A DNA stretch of 64,000 bases from Silurus meridionalis (GCF_014805685.1 NC_060893.1:19102525-19166524); one strand, 5' to 3'. Counted from the stretch's first letter, positions 1-11,896 are shown. Numbers and translations: made by a program. The notes: generated by a model from the letters alone, not told the origin.

Positions 1-1700
1 AAATTAATACATTTTCATTGAACAAATATTAGAATTAAGGTTGTAAATGTAGGTCATTGCTTCTGAAAGTGTTAAAGCCAACAGAGAAGGCCTTGCTGAT
101 CCTGAAGGTCCACTACTGGAAAAATGAACCACCATTGGTGAAAGCATCCTTTTGTTCAAAAAAATCATTTTCAGAGTCACCACTTACAATTACAGCTGAC
201 TTGAAGACATTCTCATGTGCAATTTGAGCGTATATTTTCCTCCCATTTTCAATAACACATGATGACAACAAGAAACAATATGAAACAATATGAGCATTCG
301 GGGATGAGTCTCGCGGCTGATCACTGAGATAATCTTAAACTCTATTCAAAATGCTTTACATTAATATTCTGTATTATTCAGTTTTCACTCATTTCAAAAC
401 AACATGCATTTTGTTGTCTAATAAATACACTCACCATTAATACCATAATATAATTCAGAACAAAGATTTATCTGTATCAAGAGAGCCAGCCTGCAGATTA
501 ATCAATAAGAAAAGGATAAATAATGTGCAATTTCAGTGAAAAGCACTTTTCTGAAACAATATTGGAGAGAACCGGCCCCTGCCGAGCTCTTATCCAACAT
601 CTAGAGTGATATTCGATATGTATTGGGAAGACAACACAAAAAGAGTTAATGCAAAATAAAAATAGGAAGGAAAAAGTAAAGACTGTAGAAACTGTATGAC
701 ACTAAATATTGAGCAGTAATACACATACTGTATGCACCTGATTTTCAGCATATTTGCAGGGAGCTTTCTTTTTTATCCTCTTCTTATAATAATATAATGC
801 CTGGATTTACAGAGTTATATTATACTGTATGTTATTATAGCAACTTCGCTCCCCAGTACATTCTAGTCATAGCTCCTTTTGATGGAATTTGCTCCATATG
901 TGAGGAGATATCATTAATGACTAATTAGGAAAAGAAACAACACTGTAAATTTATCTGTGCTATTTGTACAAATGCATTTCACAGGAAGTACTTTGTCCTT
1001 CATGGCCATTAAAAAGGCTTGTTTATTTTATTAAAAAAAAAAAGTATGAATTTATTTATTAATATTATTCCAAGCCTATCCCCAGCAGATTCCAGCACAC
1101 TTAGCTCCTTTTATTCACATCTGTGCAAACACAACCTGATCCAATCGCCTGAAATCCAAATAAGATGTGTTACAGTAGGTGTGTTAGAAATGTTCTACTG
1201 TTACTATCACAGTGCTGGTCAATATTTTTGATAGGGTAAGGTTACTGTTTGTGTACTTATTTTAGCACAGTCTGATTTATTTTTATAGTAATAGGCCACA
1301 CAGTGACTTGTGTAGCAAAACAGGTGTAATTATAAATACAACGAATGTTTACTCTGGAATTTTTTTTTAGATTTTCGCTTGTTTCTTTACAATTTTGGAA
1401 GGAGTCACCAGTTGCAGTAATCGGTAACAAAAAAATTAATGTCCAATCTACATGAGGGAGGATTCTCTAGTCTCTCTGTACTATTGCGTCAGGTCAAAGC
1501 CAAATTCAGACTCCATTTTCCAACAAATATATCAACATGAACCTCTACCAGATGCACTTGCTACAGCGTTCACTTCCACCATCTTACTGATTATAATGCC
1601 CTTTTCTATTTACTTACACACCCACAATATAAAGATTATAAGAGACATTTACTTGTCACAAATACATTACAACACAGTGAAATTACTTTCTTTATTTGGA
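1..1700. other. Unassigned intergenic/intronic sequence
   Basis: AT-rich sequence with no open frame longer than chance, no splice-flanked coding stretch and no repeat family I recognise. Short poly-A and poly-T runs occur (for example 1031-1043). I see no gene. Confidence 0.6.
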
Positions 1701-1701
1701 T

Positions 1702-1856
1702 ATCCCAGCTTGTTAGGAACCACGGGTCAGAGTCCAGTGTCAGCTAATGATACAGTTCCTCTAGAGCAAATTAAGGACTGGTCGTGGTGGGGCTTGAACC
1801 CTTAACCACATCCGATCAGTAACCCAGAACCTTAACCACTGATCCACCACTTCCCA
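1702..1856 (-). mobile_element. tRNA-derived SINE (antisense copy)
   Basis: Read on the minus strand, the copy starts at about 1856 with a tRNA-like head: an A-box-like stretch (GGATCAGTGGTTAAGG) and, further in, a B-box-like GGGTTCAAGCCCC. The body continues to about 1702, ending in the segment that reads ATCCCAGCTTGTTAGG on the plus strand. The 47640-47793 copy has the same head, order and body, so the two belong to one family. SINEs of this kind are transcribed by RNA polymerase III and moved by a partner LINE. It abuts the Tc1/mariner-type remnant to its right and may have inserted at that element's edge. No target duplication was found. Confidence 0.75.
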
Positions 1857-1859
1857 AAT

Positions 1860-3125
1860 AGGACTGTGTAGTATGATCTCTTCTTTTAACAACACTCTGG
1901 GAACTGAGGAAACCTGCTGCCTGATCTTTGAGAAGAGAATGTTGTCTATTTGTGTCTGATATAGGATTATAGCTGCTCAGCAGTCCTGGGTTTATTTTTT
2001 TACATTTTTTATTTCGTGATGCGCCAAATGTTTTCAAATGTTAAAGGTATGGACTGCAGGCGGGCCAATACTCAGACTCTTCTACTATGAAGGCATGCTT
2101 TTGTAACAGATGCAGTATGTGGTTTAGCATTGCGTTGCTTAAATAGAAAAGACCTTCCCTAAAAAGACACTGTCTGGATGGTAGCATTTGTTGCTCTAAA
2201 ACATGTGCTCTAAAACTTTAGCATTAATGGTGTCTTTCCTGTTGTGCAAGCTGCTGATTTCATAGGCCCTGTTGTACCTCTATACCATCAGAGATGTCGA
2301 CTTCTGATAATAAAAGCCAGATGGTTCCGCTCTTCTTTAGTGCAGAGTATGTGCTGTGTTCATAGTTTCCAAAAAATAATTTTACATTCTAATTTGTCTG
2401 ACCACAGAACAAATCGAAAGGTTTTGATATTTTTTCTTATTTACCTCAGTTTAAATGAGCTTTGGCCCAGAAAAGATGCCAACATTTCTACATCATATTC
2501 ACATATGCCTTCTTCTTTGCATGATAAAGTTTTAACCTGCTTTTGTGCATAAAAATAGCAAACTGTGTTCACAGACCGTGATTTCTGGAGGTGTTTCTGA
2601 GCCCATGCAGTGATTTCTATTACAGAATCATGCCTGTTTTTAATGCAGTGCACCCGAAGGCCTGAAGTTCATCCAATATTCATTTTTGCTCTCGTTTTTT
2701 GCAAATATAAATTTTCCCCAAATTCTTTGAATCTTTGATCAAATGATATACTGTAAATTGTGATATACTCTTTGCTGTTTTATGTTGAGAATCATTATTT
2801 TGAAATTGTTCCACAAAATGTAGATGCAGGTGCAGGTCACAAATTGGTGAAACTTAAATCCTAAAATCTGAGAGACTCTCCCTCTCTTACATACATTTTT
2901 AAACCCAATCGTGTTACCGAACTGTTGCCAACTAACCGAATTAGTTGCAAAATATTCCTCCAGCTGCTACTTTTCCAGCGTTTTGTTGTCCCTATCACAA
3001 CTTAAATTTAAAATGACCTTATGTTTTCCTAAAATGGTAATTTTTCTCAGTTTAAACATTTGATATGTTTTCTATGTACTGTTGTAAGTCATAGCATTCT
3101 GTTTTTTTTTATCATTTTTTTTATT
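1860..3125 (-). mobile_element. Eroded Tc1/mariner-superfamily DNA transposon
   Basis: The order and wording of the sequence match a very common teleost DNA transposon whose antisense reading includes landmarks such as GGACTGCAGGCGGGCC (near 2050), GTGATGCGCC (near 2016) and TCTGACCACAGAAC (near 2398). In the family this stretch is the complement of a DDE transposase gene. Here the frame is broken many times and no usable protein remains, though short minus-strand pieces persist (for example around 2441-2653). I recall the family as a TcMar-type (possibly ISRm11-like) element; the class assignment is from memory. The terminal repeats cannot be delimited with confidence. Confidence 0.65.
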
Positions 3126-3129
3126 GGGG

Positions 3130-5095
3130 ATGTATAATATTTGCCCAGGTGATCTTGGCTCTGTCCCTACTAAGTCTTTGTCATCATTTTTGCTAATTTA
3201 TTCTTAAACAGACTATGTCTCACACTATCTTTTCTGGCTTGACCCCTATTTTTGACCTTGAGCCTGTTCATTGACCTCCGTCATTGTACTTCTCACATGG
3301 CAAGTCAAGCTGCATGATGACAAAAATCACCTGTGTCTTTAACTTACTAATCAAATGACTTCATCATTGACTATTTTTCTTGCACACTGAGTTGCAATTT
3401 ATTCCATATTCTTCCTGATTACTTATTTTCTGTAATAATATATCTCTCAATGCCTGCTGGGAGTAAAAAAGAAATGTTTTAATTTGTTACTGAGAACTTC
3501 CTGATCATGTTGATCATGCTGCGATGGCCTATTAAAAGCAGATGTCACAATCTATGCTGGCATCGACCCCGTCTTGTTATTTTAACGTAATTACACCCTA
3601 GAGAGGAAGATCTTAAGGGAAAGCCACAGCTCTTTAGAGAAAGCCATTGTGCAATTCTCAACAGGGGGTAACTGTGTATATAAGCCTATTTATAAATACA
3701 TATAGGAATTTCATCAATGCACTTCTTCTGCTGTCAGAGTTGACCAGCTGCCAGATACCAGGCTTGAAATTCCTCTCTGCACTGTGTGGTGCATGAGAAG
3801 AGCTTGATCCCAGGGCAGAGCACACAGACCACCTAATGACTGTGATAGGATGATCTTAAGAGTATCCAACTGGAACCTTGTATCATTTGTTTTCCTTGCT
3901 TACATGCTTGGCCCACTTTTTAAACAATAACTAAACCATTAATTTCAATGAAAGTGAAAAGCTGAAAATTTAAGCACATTCACTTGCCTTAAAGTGCTTT
4001 TCTAAGTGGTTAAGAAGTAATCTTTTACATAATTTCTAAATATATTATATTCTAAAATACAGCAAAACGGACAGAGAAGTATATTTTACTGTGGCACAAT
4101 CTCAAATGATGTTCACCTCTATGCATTTTGTACACTAGATATTTTATTATATTATGCCTTGTTTAGTGAGCAAAGTAAACAGGAAGCCACATGGAACTCT
4201 ACTCGTTTTATTGAACCATCTAATGGTTAGCATTTTGCTTTTTTATGTCCTTTGCTTTATATAACATCATTTCAACCCTTTTGTTTTTGAGCTAGAAATA
4301 GGTAGAATGCTCTTCCAGCTAGATGACTGTGATGAGTGATGTATATTTTTGGTTCTCCAAAACTGCAAGCTGTAATGTTATAGATATAACCAATGAATAT
4401 TTTTGTATGTTGACTGATCTCAAGCAGATACTTGTACATAATGATATAACTTATTTAAAGGTGCTGCTTGATTGACTGATGATGCTGTGAGCAGCCATGT
4501 TAAATTGCCATGCCAAACACTGGCACCACTTTAAAAGGCACTAGGGTAAGTAGTGAAAACTGTCCAACACATCATTGGGACACTTTGCTTACTTGTGATG
4601 GATAAGAAGTATAAAGGACTCCTTCCATCTTCCATAAGAAAAGTGCAACAAAAATCTGCACTACCACACAAAAAGATTTAAGAACAGTTTTATTATTTTA
4701 TACATGCTTATACTGAATACAGACACCAATTGCTAACTGCCAGTCTTCATTCAGTAACTAAATACATGCACTTTACTAAAGTTGTCAGTTTTTTATATTC
4801 TACAGTCATTCTACAGTTATATTCTACGAATTACACCATCATATTGCATGCATCATACTTTTACATATACCTCTGCTATCAACTACACCATTATTCAATT
4901 ACTGATTTACACCTTATGGTTTAGTTTTACCTGTAAAGTGTTATATAACAATTGCACCTTACTTTTTCCATTGGTTTAAAATTGCACTACTGATTAGATG
5001 CTAACTGCTCTGGCAATAAGTTTGAACCTAGCCAATTACAGCTGTACCTACTGTTACAGCCACCTTTTGACTAAATTCAAAACGTCTTCCACAGT
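3130..5095. other. Unassigned sequence
   Basis: No gene or repeat family recognised. The part at about 3590-3860 is less AT-rich and lacks simple repeats, so it is a weak candidate for conserved noncoding DNA. The rest is AT-rich with no coding signal. Confidence 0.5.
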
Positions 5096-5099
5096 GGGA

Positions 5100-5625
5100 A
5101 ATAATGGGTTTTCAAGTGCACAATATGCACCAGACTGTGAATGAGAACATCTTAAATAGAGGCTAGACTCTTGGGCAAAGAGAAATGGTTCATATCCAAA
5201 AAAAATCTAAATTATTGGTCAGAAAAGAGCAAGAATTAAACAAATGCACTCCTGAGAACTTTGCCACTTTATGAAAAGTTTGATTCCAAGTGGTACTTCA
5301 GAGTTGTGTTCAGAGTTGTGTAGACCTGGTGAGAAATTGCCTTTGAAGACCTAGTGAGAAATTCTACTATAGATAAGTGTAGAGAAAGAGGTGTCGTGAT
5401 GTGGGGAACCTTTTCAGTTGCTGGTGTACTGGTACTGAGCTGCACTGCAAAAAAAGGCTTTCTTTCAACAAGATCAAATCAAATTCTTCAACCTGCACAC
5501 ATTGCAAATAATACTAAAAAGTGACTTGAGAATCAGATCATCAGGCTCATGTTTTTTGCCTGATGGAGTCCAGATTTGAGCCTCATGAAAAAATGTTTTG
5601 TCTTACATAAAACAAAAACTTACCA
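5100..5625 (+). mobile_element. Tc1-like transposon remnant (transposase C-terminal half)
   Basis: The plus strand preserves, in broken frames, the nucleotide order of a teleost Tc1 transposase C-terminal half. Landmarks are GATGTGGGGAACCTTTTCAG (from 5399, the conserved glycine-rich 'WG.FS' region), TTTCTTTCAACAAGA (near 5460, the 'FQQD' catalytic region) and GGAGTCCAGATTTGAGCC (near 5565, the 'SPDLNP' region before the last acidic residue). Stops and indels interrupt every frame, so it is a pseudogene fragment. No inverted ends are visible. Confidence 0.7.
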
Positions 5626-5760
5626 TTAAACATCTTTTAGCTACTGTTTGAAGTCTTCACAACTGAATGCTACAATATCAACTACAATCATAAACATAAT
5701 TATAAGAAACAAACTTATAGACACTAAAACAATACACTCTTTAATACACCTTTATTAGCC

Positions 5761-5836
5761 CTTTATCTCTGTAAAGCTGCTTTGAGACAGTGCCCATCGC
5801 TAAAAGCTCTATACAAATAAACAATGAATTAAAATG
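5761..5836 (+). mobile_element. L2 LINE 3' tail fragment
   Basis: Contains the signature teleost L2 3' end: GTAAAGCTGCTTTGAGACAG followed by a segment ending in CTATACAAATAAACAATGAA. Only the tail is present, as expected for a 5'-truncated LINE copy. Confidence 0.75.
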
Positions 5837-6185
5837 AAGTAAAACTAATAATCTATCCAGAAAAAAAAGAAAAGAGAAATAAGTTGCTTGCTTGTTATTT
5901 ATTTGCTTAATTATTGATTATGTGATGACTAATTATTTATTTTGTTTGTTAAAATTCAATTTTAATTCGATTTTATTTGTGTAGCACTTTTAACAATGGA
6001 CATTGTCCCAAAGAAGCTTTACAGAATTAAATAGATTATAAATACTTTTACATTTATAAATCAGTCCATATCTTTTTCTTCTATCGGCTGCTCCCATTAG
6101 GGGTCTCCATAGCGGATCATACATCTCCATACTACTCTGTCCTCTACACCTGACTCTTTCAAGACAACTACCTGTATGTCTTCCC

Positions 6186-6368
6186 TCACCACATCCATAA
6201 ACCTCCTCCTTGGCCTCCCTGTTGCACACAATGCAACTCCTTCTGACTTTTTCTATGCTTCTCCATCAGCATTCTTAAAGCAAATATTGCGTCTGTGGTG
6301 CTCTTCCTCTGCATGAAACCATACTGTTGCTCATAGATGGTCACCTCTTCTCTCAGCCTGGCTTCCAC
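6186..6368 (-). pseudogene. RTE reverse transcriptase fragment
   Basis: A 60-codon open stretch. Residues 14-44 match the RT core of RTE LINEs (QQYGFMQRKSTTDAIFALRM, then MEKHR and KELHCV). After HCV the sequence becomes a glycine-rich run (QGGQGGGLW) that corresponds to the C-terminal tail of the family. The catalytic YADD/FADD motif is absent because of the internal deletion. It cannot be functional. Confidence 0.75.
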
Positions 6369-6833
6369 TACTCTTTCCTATAACTTCATGGTGTGACTGA
6401 TCAACTTTATTCCCCTGTAGTAACTGCAGGTCTACACATCACTCATCATGCTCATTTATCAGCTACTCAAAATACTCCCTCCATTTTCTCAACACACACT
6501 TCTCACTAGTCCACACATTTTCATCTAGATCCTTTATGGCTGTAACTTGCAGTACATCCTTCCCAGCTCGGTCCCTTTGCCTGGGCAATTGGTATGAATC
6601 CTTTTTTCCTTTCTTAGTGTCCAACTACTCATACAACTTCTCATTTGCCTTTATCATCCCTCTTCACCTGCTGCCACATCTCCTTGTACTTCTGCCTACT
6701 TTTCTCATCTCTCTTGCAATCCAAATTCTGTTACTCCAACCTCTTTCTCTTTATGCTTTCCTGCACTTCCTCATTCCACCACCACGTCTCTTTGTTTTCC
6801 TTTCACTTTTCAGATGTCACACCAAGTACCTTT

Positions 6834-7726
6834 CTAGCTGTCTCCCTTCACTTCTGCAGTAGTTGCCCAATCATCCAGCACCTCTTTACCACCACCGAGC
6901 CTCTGTATGACCTCTTCCATGAATCGCACACTATAGTTTTCTTCCTTCAGTTTCCACCATCTTATTCTTTTTTCAGTCCTCATGCTCCTCCTCTTATTCT
7001 TCACCTCCAAAGACATCCCACAGTCCACCATCCTATGCTGTTTAGCCTCACTGTCCTCTGCCAACACCTTAGTCTCCAATCTTCTTCAGGTTGCATCTTC
7101 TACATAGAACATAGTACACCTGTGTGCACCTTTCTCCACTCTTATATGTCACTCTATGATTCTCCTTTTTTTTAAATATTTATTTATCACTGATATTTCC
7201 ATCCTTTTAACAAAATCTACCACCATCTGCCCTTCCACATTCCTCTCCTTAAGGCCACACCTACCGATCACCTCCTCATCACCTCTGTTCCCTTCACCTG
7301 CATTACTACTGGTCTTTCTTTCCTAGGTACACTGTCCACTACTTCCAGCTTCACATTCATCCCCCTTTAAGAAACTCTCTTCCCCTCCACTACACTCTTA
7401 CTGTACTCTTCCTTTAGTTTCACCACTACACCATTTCTCTTTCCATCCACACCATAATAGAACAGTTTAAACCCCCTGTTCCTGGTCTTACTTCCTTTCC
7501 AATTGGTCTTCTAAACACACGAAATATCTACCTTTCTCCTCTCCATCATATCAGCTACCTCCCTCCCTTTACCAGTCATGGTACCAACATTTAAACTGCC
7601 CAACCAAAACCTCCACTCTCCCACACTTCTCCTTTCCCTGCTGTCTTTGTAGACGTCTTCCTCCTCTCCTTCTCCTCCTTCAGCCAACAGTAGCCCAATT
7701 TCCACCGGTACCCTGTTGGTTAGCAA
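6834..7726 (-). pseudogene. RTE endonuclease remnant, copy 1
   Basis: Several broken frames on the minus strand together cover the N-terminal region and endonuclease domain of an RTE polyprotein. The first piece (7511-7726) contains NRVPVEIGLLLAEGGEGEEE and then LNVGTMTGKGREVADMMERR, the start of the endonuclease fold. A later piece (6834-7079) has the end of the domain, with the SEAKQHRMV region. The second copy at 57072-57796 aligns throughout and is better preserved. Stops and indels make this copy non-coding. Confidence 0.7.
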
Positions 7727-8204
7727 TACATGTGGCGGTTGTTGGTAACCCGGTCCTCGACTGATCCGGTATGGAATTCTGGTTTGTTTTTAATGCAATC
7801 CTCCCCATTTATCTGGGCTTGGGACTGGCACTAAGAATGCATTGGCGTATGCATCCATAATGGCTGGGTTATAAATCAGTCTATATAAGTTATGTAATTC
7901 AGTCCATATAATGTTTTCTATAGGTTTATCCCAATAGTGCAAGCCAGTGGTGAAATTGCCAAGGAAAAACTCCTCGGTGGCATTAAGAAGAAACCTTGAG
8001 AGGAACCAGTCTTAAAAGTAAACCCTTCCTCATCCTCATCTGGGTGACACAGAATGTCCATTTATTATAGTACGTCATTGTTAAGGTTATCAACTGTTCA
8101 CTGATAGACACTTGAATTAATTATATACTCAGGAGTGTAGGTTTAGATGTAATGCAGTCCACTAATAGGAGATTTGAGACGATGACTTAAGAAGAATCAC
8201 AGGA

Positions 8205-9506
8205 TCCTTAGTGAAACTGCTTGCATTTCCAGAATTACTAGCCAATGTTAAAGCAGCACATAACTTTCTATTATTAAATTCTGATAAGACGGAGATTTTG
8301 CTCATCGGACCAAAAACCAGTACACAGACGCGCCAGCATTTTAACCTGCATTTAGAAGGATGTACTGTAACTATTAGTTCAACAGTAAAATACCTGGGAG
8401 TTATTTTAGACACCAACTTGTCTTTAAAAAAATCATATCAACCATGTTTTCAAAACAGCCTTCTTTCACCTTAGAAATATTGGTAAGATAAGAAACATGT
8501 TATTTATATCTGATGCAGAGAAGCTCGTCCATGCATTCATGACCTCCAGACTGGACTATTGTAATGCATTACTAGGTGGTTGTCCTGCATTAAAAAATAA
8601 ACAAGTTAGTCCAGAATGCAGCACATTTTCTCACAAGGTCAAGAAAATATGATCATAAAACCCTAATCTTTTCATCCCTACACTGGCTACCTGTTAAGTT
8701 TCGAATCAACTACAAACTACTGTTACTTACTTACAAACACTAAGTGGTTTAGCTTCCATGTATCTTTCCAGTTTTCTAACACATTACAATCAGTCACGCT
8801 CCATAAGATCTCAAAACTCCGGACTTCTAGTAGTTTCCAAAATTGTAGAAAGTCTACTAAAGGTGGTAGAGCATTCTCACATTTAGCTACTAAACTTTGG
8901 AATAGTCTTCCTGAAAGTGTTCAGGACTCAAACACACTCTCCCAGTTTAAGTGCAGATTAAAGACATATCTTTTTAGCGAGTACTACACATAACACACAT
9001 CACATATCATAACCTTGTGCCAACCCTGCAAACATCCTGAACCATTTAGAGATGTACCAGCGCCATTTGGATCCCACTTCATCTGGAGTTTGGACGCTGG
9101 ACCTCCTTGAGTGTTTAAAGGCTCTGGCATGAAGAAGCTGGTGTTGGATCTGTGATGATCGCAAATGTGCTATTTTATGAGTTGCTCAGTAGCTCCTAGT
9201 TCTATAACCACAAATGACTGTAAAAGACTGTAAAAAGGACATTTCTCATAATATTACATACCAATGCTCATGTTAGTTCACACTCTCCAGTGTTCTGTAT
9301 TGTTTAAAGAATATAATCCCACTCTTGATGTCATCCAAATAAAGGATGGGTTCCCCTTTTGTTTCCTCTCAAGGTTGCTTCCTCATAACATCTAAGGGAG
9401 TTTTTCCTTTCCACAGTCACCAGGGATAAACAAATTCTGTAAAGCTGCTTTGAGACAATGTCTGTTGTGAAAAGCGCTATAAAAATAAACTTGACTTGAC
9501 TTGACT
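8205..9506 (+). mobile_element. L2 LINE, 3' half
   Basis: Begins inside the reverse transcriptase gene, continues through its C-terminal domain (to about 8990) and the 3' UTR, and ends with the L2 tail near 9436-9506 (GTAAAGCTGCTTTGAGACAA, then a TTGACTTGACTTGACTT repeat). The UTR block GTTTCCTCTCAAGGTTGCTT at 9360 is also typical. It is 5'-truncated, the usual fate of LINE insertions, and lies immediately beside an L2 tail in the opposite orientation (7869-8160). Confidence 0.85.
8211..8990 (+). pseudogene. L2 reverse transcriptase C-terminal remnant
   Basis: The first 87 codons (8211-8474) include NFLLLNSDKTEILLIGPKTS and the 'VKYLGVILD' motif of the RT thumb region. A frameshift near 8450 moves the continuation to another frame, with FHLRNIGKIRNM and MTSRLDYCNALLGGCPA (about 8535-8590). 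Further stops follow, and the C-terminal block GGRAFSHLATKLWNSLP is still visible near 8860-8915. The palm catalytic site lies upstream and is not present. The product would have copied L2 RNA at the target site. Confidence 0.8.
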
Positions 9507-9509
9507 TAA

Positions 9510-11180
9510 GGAATCGGTTGGATAATATGTAGGGATACAAACACTGTTTAATAGCAATGTTCATTCTTGTTATCAGCATTAATTGTGGATCTGAATGTTT
9601 TAGGTTTATCAACATTTCAGTCTGTAAATATCAATGAAAAACATCAAATTCTTTCAACTGGTTCCCAATATCTAGTTCCCATATTTGCAATAATAATATG
9701 AGATTGTTTTTACTAATGAGACTTTAATTACCTGTAATAGATTGCACTTGCTTTTATCAACTTCAGCATTAACCTACTTACTATTCAGTGATGGATGTTT
9801 GCAAGTTCAATTTCCCTGAGCCATGCTACTCCAATGGTTTGATCGATTGCCTAGAAGTGTAAACACTGTGTGGATTAAATTTGTGAAATGCCACCTGATT
9901 AACATGCTACTATAAATGCAACTACATATAATATGCACTGTAAGACATGCCTATGTTGTGACTAGAAAAATACTGATAATATTCCCAAGCTTACACATGT
10001 GCTACAAATTCACAAAATCAAAAAGGAATACAAATTGTATTAAAAACCCACAGATGTTTTAATTTGGCCAATATGTCTTATGAAACTTGCTAGTCTATAA
10101 CAATACACATCCGAATAGATCAGACTGAGCTTCAATAACATGCAAAAACATAAAAATAATTGCAAACCACATGCTGGAAAGAAGTTTTCTGATGCAATGT
10201 GATGTGTTTCTGATTGTATTGTATTTTTTATTAACACAAAGTGTAGATACTTAACTCCCCTGTCAAATCTCTGCTCCCAGTTCAATTACCGTTCCAATCT
10301 GTAATGTTGCTGTGGTTAAACCAAATGTAATGCCTTAATTTAGGTGCTATAATTTAGGTTTGTAAGAGTGGAAGGTAATCAAGCATGTTCCAATCACTAA
10401 TGTCTCCTGGGATGTCCTTCAAAAAAAGGCAGCGTGTTTTTGGCCTTATGTATCTCCATTTATATGACTTTCGCAAGACATGGCCTAATGGACTATTCTC
10501 ATATCAGCTGTAAACAAAAGCAGGGAAAGCAGGGCTGTGGAAATGTTAGGGAGACACAGTGGCCCTTGACCTCTTCCACTACTCGCACTCCTACCCTCAG
10601 CTCCAAACATAATGAAGAATCCAGATATAGGAGGGTGGATGTGGGAGAAAAGATTATGGTATGGAAGGCGGAAAAAAACAGGAGCTATAGTATCATACAG
10701 GGGAAGATTAATGTCATGTGCTGGATGATAAAGAAGAGAGAGACAGGAAGTGAATGCAGGAAGTGAAGGAGACAGTGTAATATCTTGGGCATGGACTTCT
10801 TAGGCCTTGACATCTCAAACAAATGTTCTTCTTCAGAACAATTTCTAATAGGATATCTGGCTGTAACAGTGGTTTGTGTGAGTTTGTAAAAGATGTTGCA
10901 TAATTCAGAAGAAAAAAAAAGGCTGAGTTCTTAAAGTAATACTGAAGAGTACATAAGAACAGTTTGCAGTTTGATTATGCTTTATCTGTCTACATTTTGT
11001 GTGTTTGTTTGTGTTTACCAGTGTTTTTTGTGGGCCCCTTCTTTTTATTGAAAAAAAAAAAGATTGGGCTTTAAGAGCATAAAGGGGAAATTTTCTGCAA
11101 CTGCTGTACATCATGGGGTTTTAAATCAGTGTGTCAGGGATTTATGCTTCTCCTCACACACATTAATAACAAAAGCTAAA
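9510..11180. other. Unassigned sequence
   Basis: No recognisable gene or repeat. The open stretch at 10434-10766 has no family resemblance I can name. The region at 10600-10780 is purine-rich. Nothing further can be supported. Confidence 0.5.
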
Positions 11181-11667
11181 TTTGGCTCCTAAGCTCTGTC
11201 CACCGGCAACATCGGCTCACGTCCCACAATGCCCGGCCATGTTCTTCATATTCTGATAGGAATGGAGGAGGAGAGCTGTGATGACTATGCTGCCTTACCG
11301 GGTGCTGTGCCAGAGGCACGAGAACAGCTGGAGATTTGACAACAAATAGACAGAGCCCGAGCCTTCCAGCAGGAGAGGCGAGCTCACTTCAGAGTCTTCA
11401 GTCACTCGGGACATTTGCAGGCGCGGTTTAAGATCGGCATTCGAACCGACAGCTTCAACGCCGACGGCTACAGAACTGCGACTTCTGCTGAGACAAGCGT
11501 TTGTACTTAGCAGGAAGCCAGAGCATGAATACTGCTCGATAGTGTTTATCGAAAAGTCTTGGCACTCGCTTCAGTCGGCAGGCTGTGAAGAAATGACTAG
11601 GCTCTGAGGTCAAGAATGTGCTTATTCCCAAAAGAAAATTGGCCAAGCCTAGATGGGAACATTGCAT
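11180..11667. other. CpG-bearing, less AT-rich segment; possible exon, promoter or conserved element
   Basis: Unlike its surroundings this stretch is moderately GC-rich and contains many CpG dinucleotides (for example around 11395-11475). On the plus strand, one frame from the ATG at 11281 to the TGA at 11605-11607 has only one stop, a TAG at 11347-11349. The peptide before it (MTMLPYRVLCQRHENSW...) and the open part after it match no family I recognise. A 70-codon open frame lies antisense at 11455-11667. It could be a first exon or promoter of an unseen gene, a conserved noncoding element, or chance. Confidence 0.3.
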
Positions 11668-11785
11668 TTAAGTATGTATAGTGTAGAGCACAAGTAAGTG
11701 CTCCTTTTCAGTGTTTAAGTACAATTATACCAGAACAAACTTATAGTCACTTAACTTAGACTCATTTATGCAACTTTATAAAGAT

Positions 11786-11830
11786 TTATCTCTGTAAAGC
11801 TGCTTTGAGACAATGCTATACAAAATTATT
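11786..11830 (+). mobile_element. L2 LINE tail fragment
   Basis: ATCTCTGTAAAGCTGCTTTG followed by AGACAATGCTATACAAAATT is the L2 3' terminus with a short internal deletion. Only the extreme tail remains. Confidence 0.65.
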
Positions 11831-11896
11831 TGCATACTGCATACTGAAAGTGTCTGTATAGGATATATATTTGATATACCATACCATGTCCACTCT

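Larger units (their letters stand above)
6071..7868 (-). mobile_element. RTE-clade LINE, both ends present, internally deleted
   Basis: Runs on the minus strand from a 5' end at about 7868 (AACCCAGCCATTATGG) to a 3' end at about 6071 (GAGCAGCCGATAGAAGAAAA). The 5' part encodes apurinic-type endonuclease fragments, and a short block at 6186-6368 holds the reverse transcriptase motif 'YGFM.RKSTTDAIFALRMLM'. From about 6240 the frame jumps from mid-RT directly to the C-terminal tail and 3' UTR, so most of RT is missing. Intact RTE elements are roughly 3 kb and this copy is about 1.8 kb. It is flanked by 17-bp direct repeats at 6054-6070 and 7869-7885 with one mismatch, which marks a true insertion into the L2 copy. 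Confidence 0.85.
5951..8160 (-). mobile_element. Antisense L2 LINE 3' region split by an RTE insertion
   Basis: The left part (5951-6070) reads, on the minus strand, as the L2 tail (AAAGCTGCTTTGAGACA-like, here mutated). The right part (7869-8160) continues the L2 3' UTR, with AAGGAAAAACTCC near 7960 and AAACCTTGAGAGGAACCAG near 7991 on the plus strand. The interruption is the RTE element at 6071-7868, and the L2 sequence TTATAAATCAGTCCATA is duplicated on both sides. The L2 copy is therefore older than the RTE insertion. Confidence 0.75.

Noticed and set aside
1452..1805. 117-codon plus-strand open frame
   Set aside because: Its last third runs through the antisense SINE and the rest has no domain features.
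6536..7175. Plus-strand open frames of 108 and 176 codons
   Set aside because: They are antisense to the RTE endonuclease region; their leucine/serine-rich composition is a by-product of the purine-rich coding strand.
10434..10766. 110-codon plus-strand open frame
   Set aside because: No family resemblance, low complexity in the second half, and no splice or promoter context.
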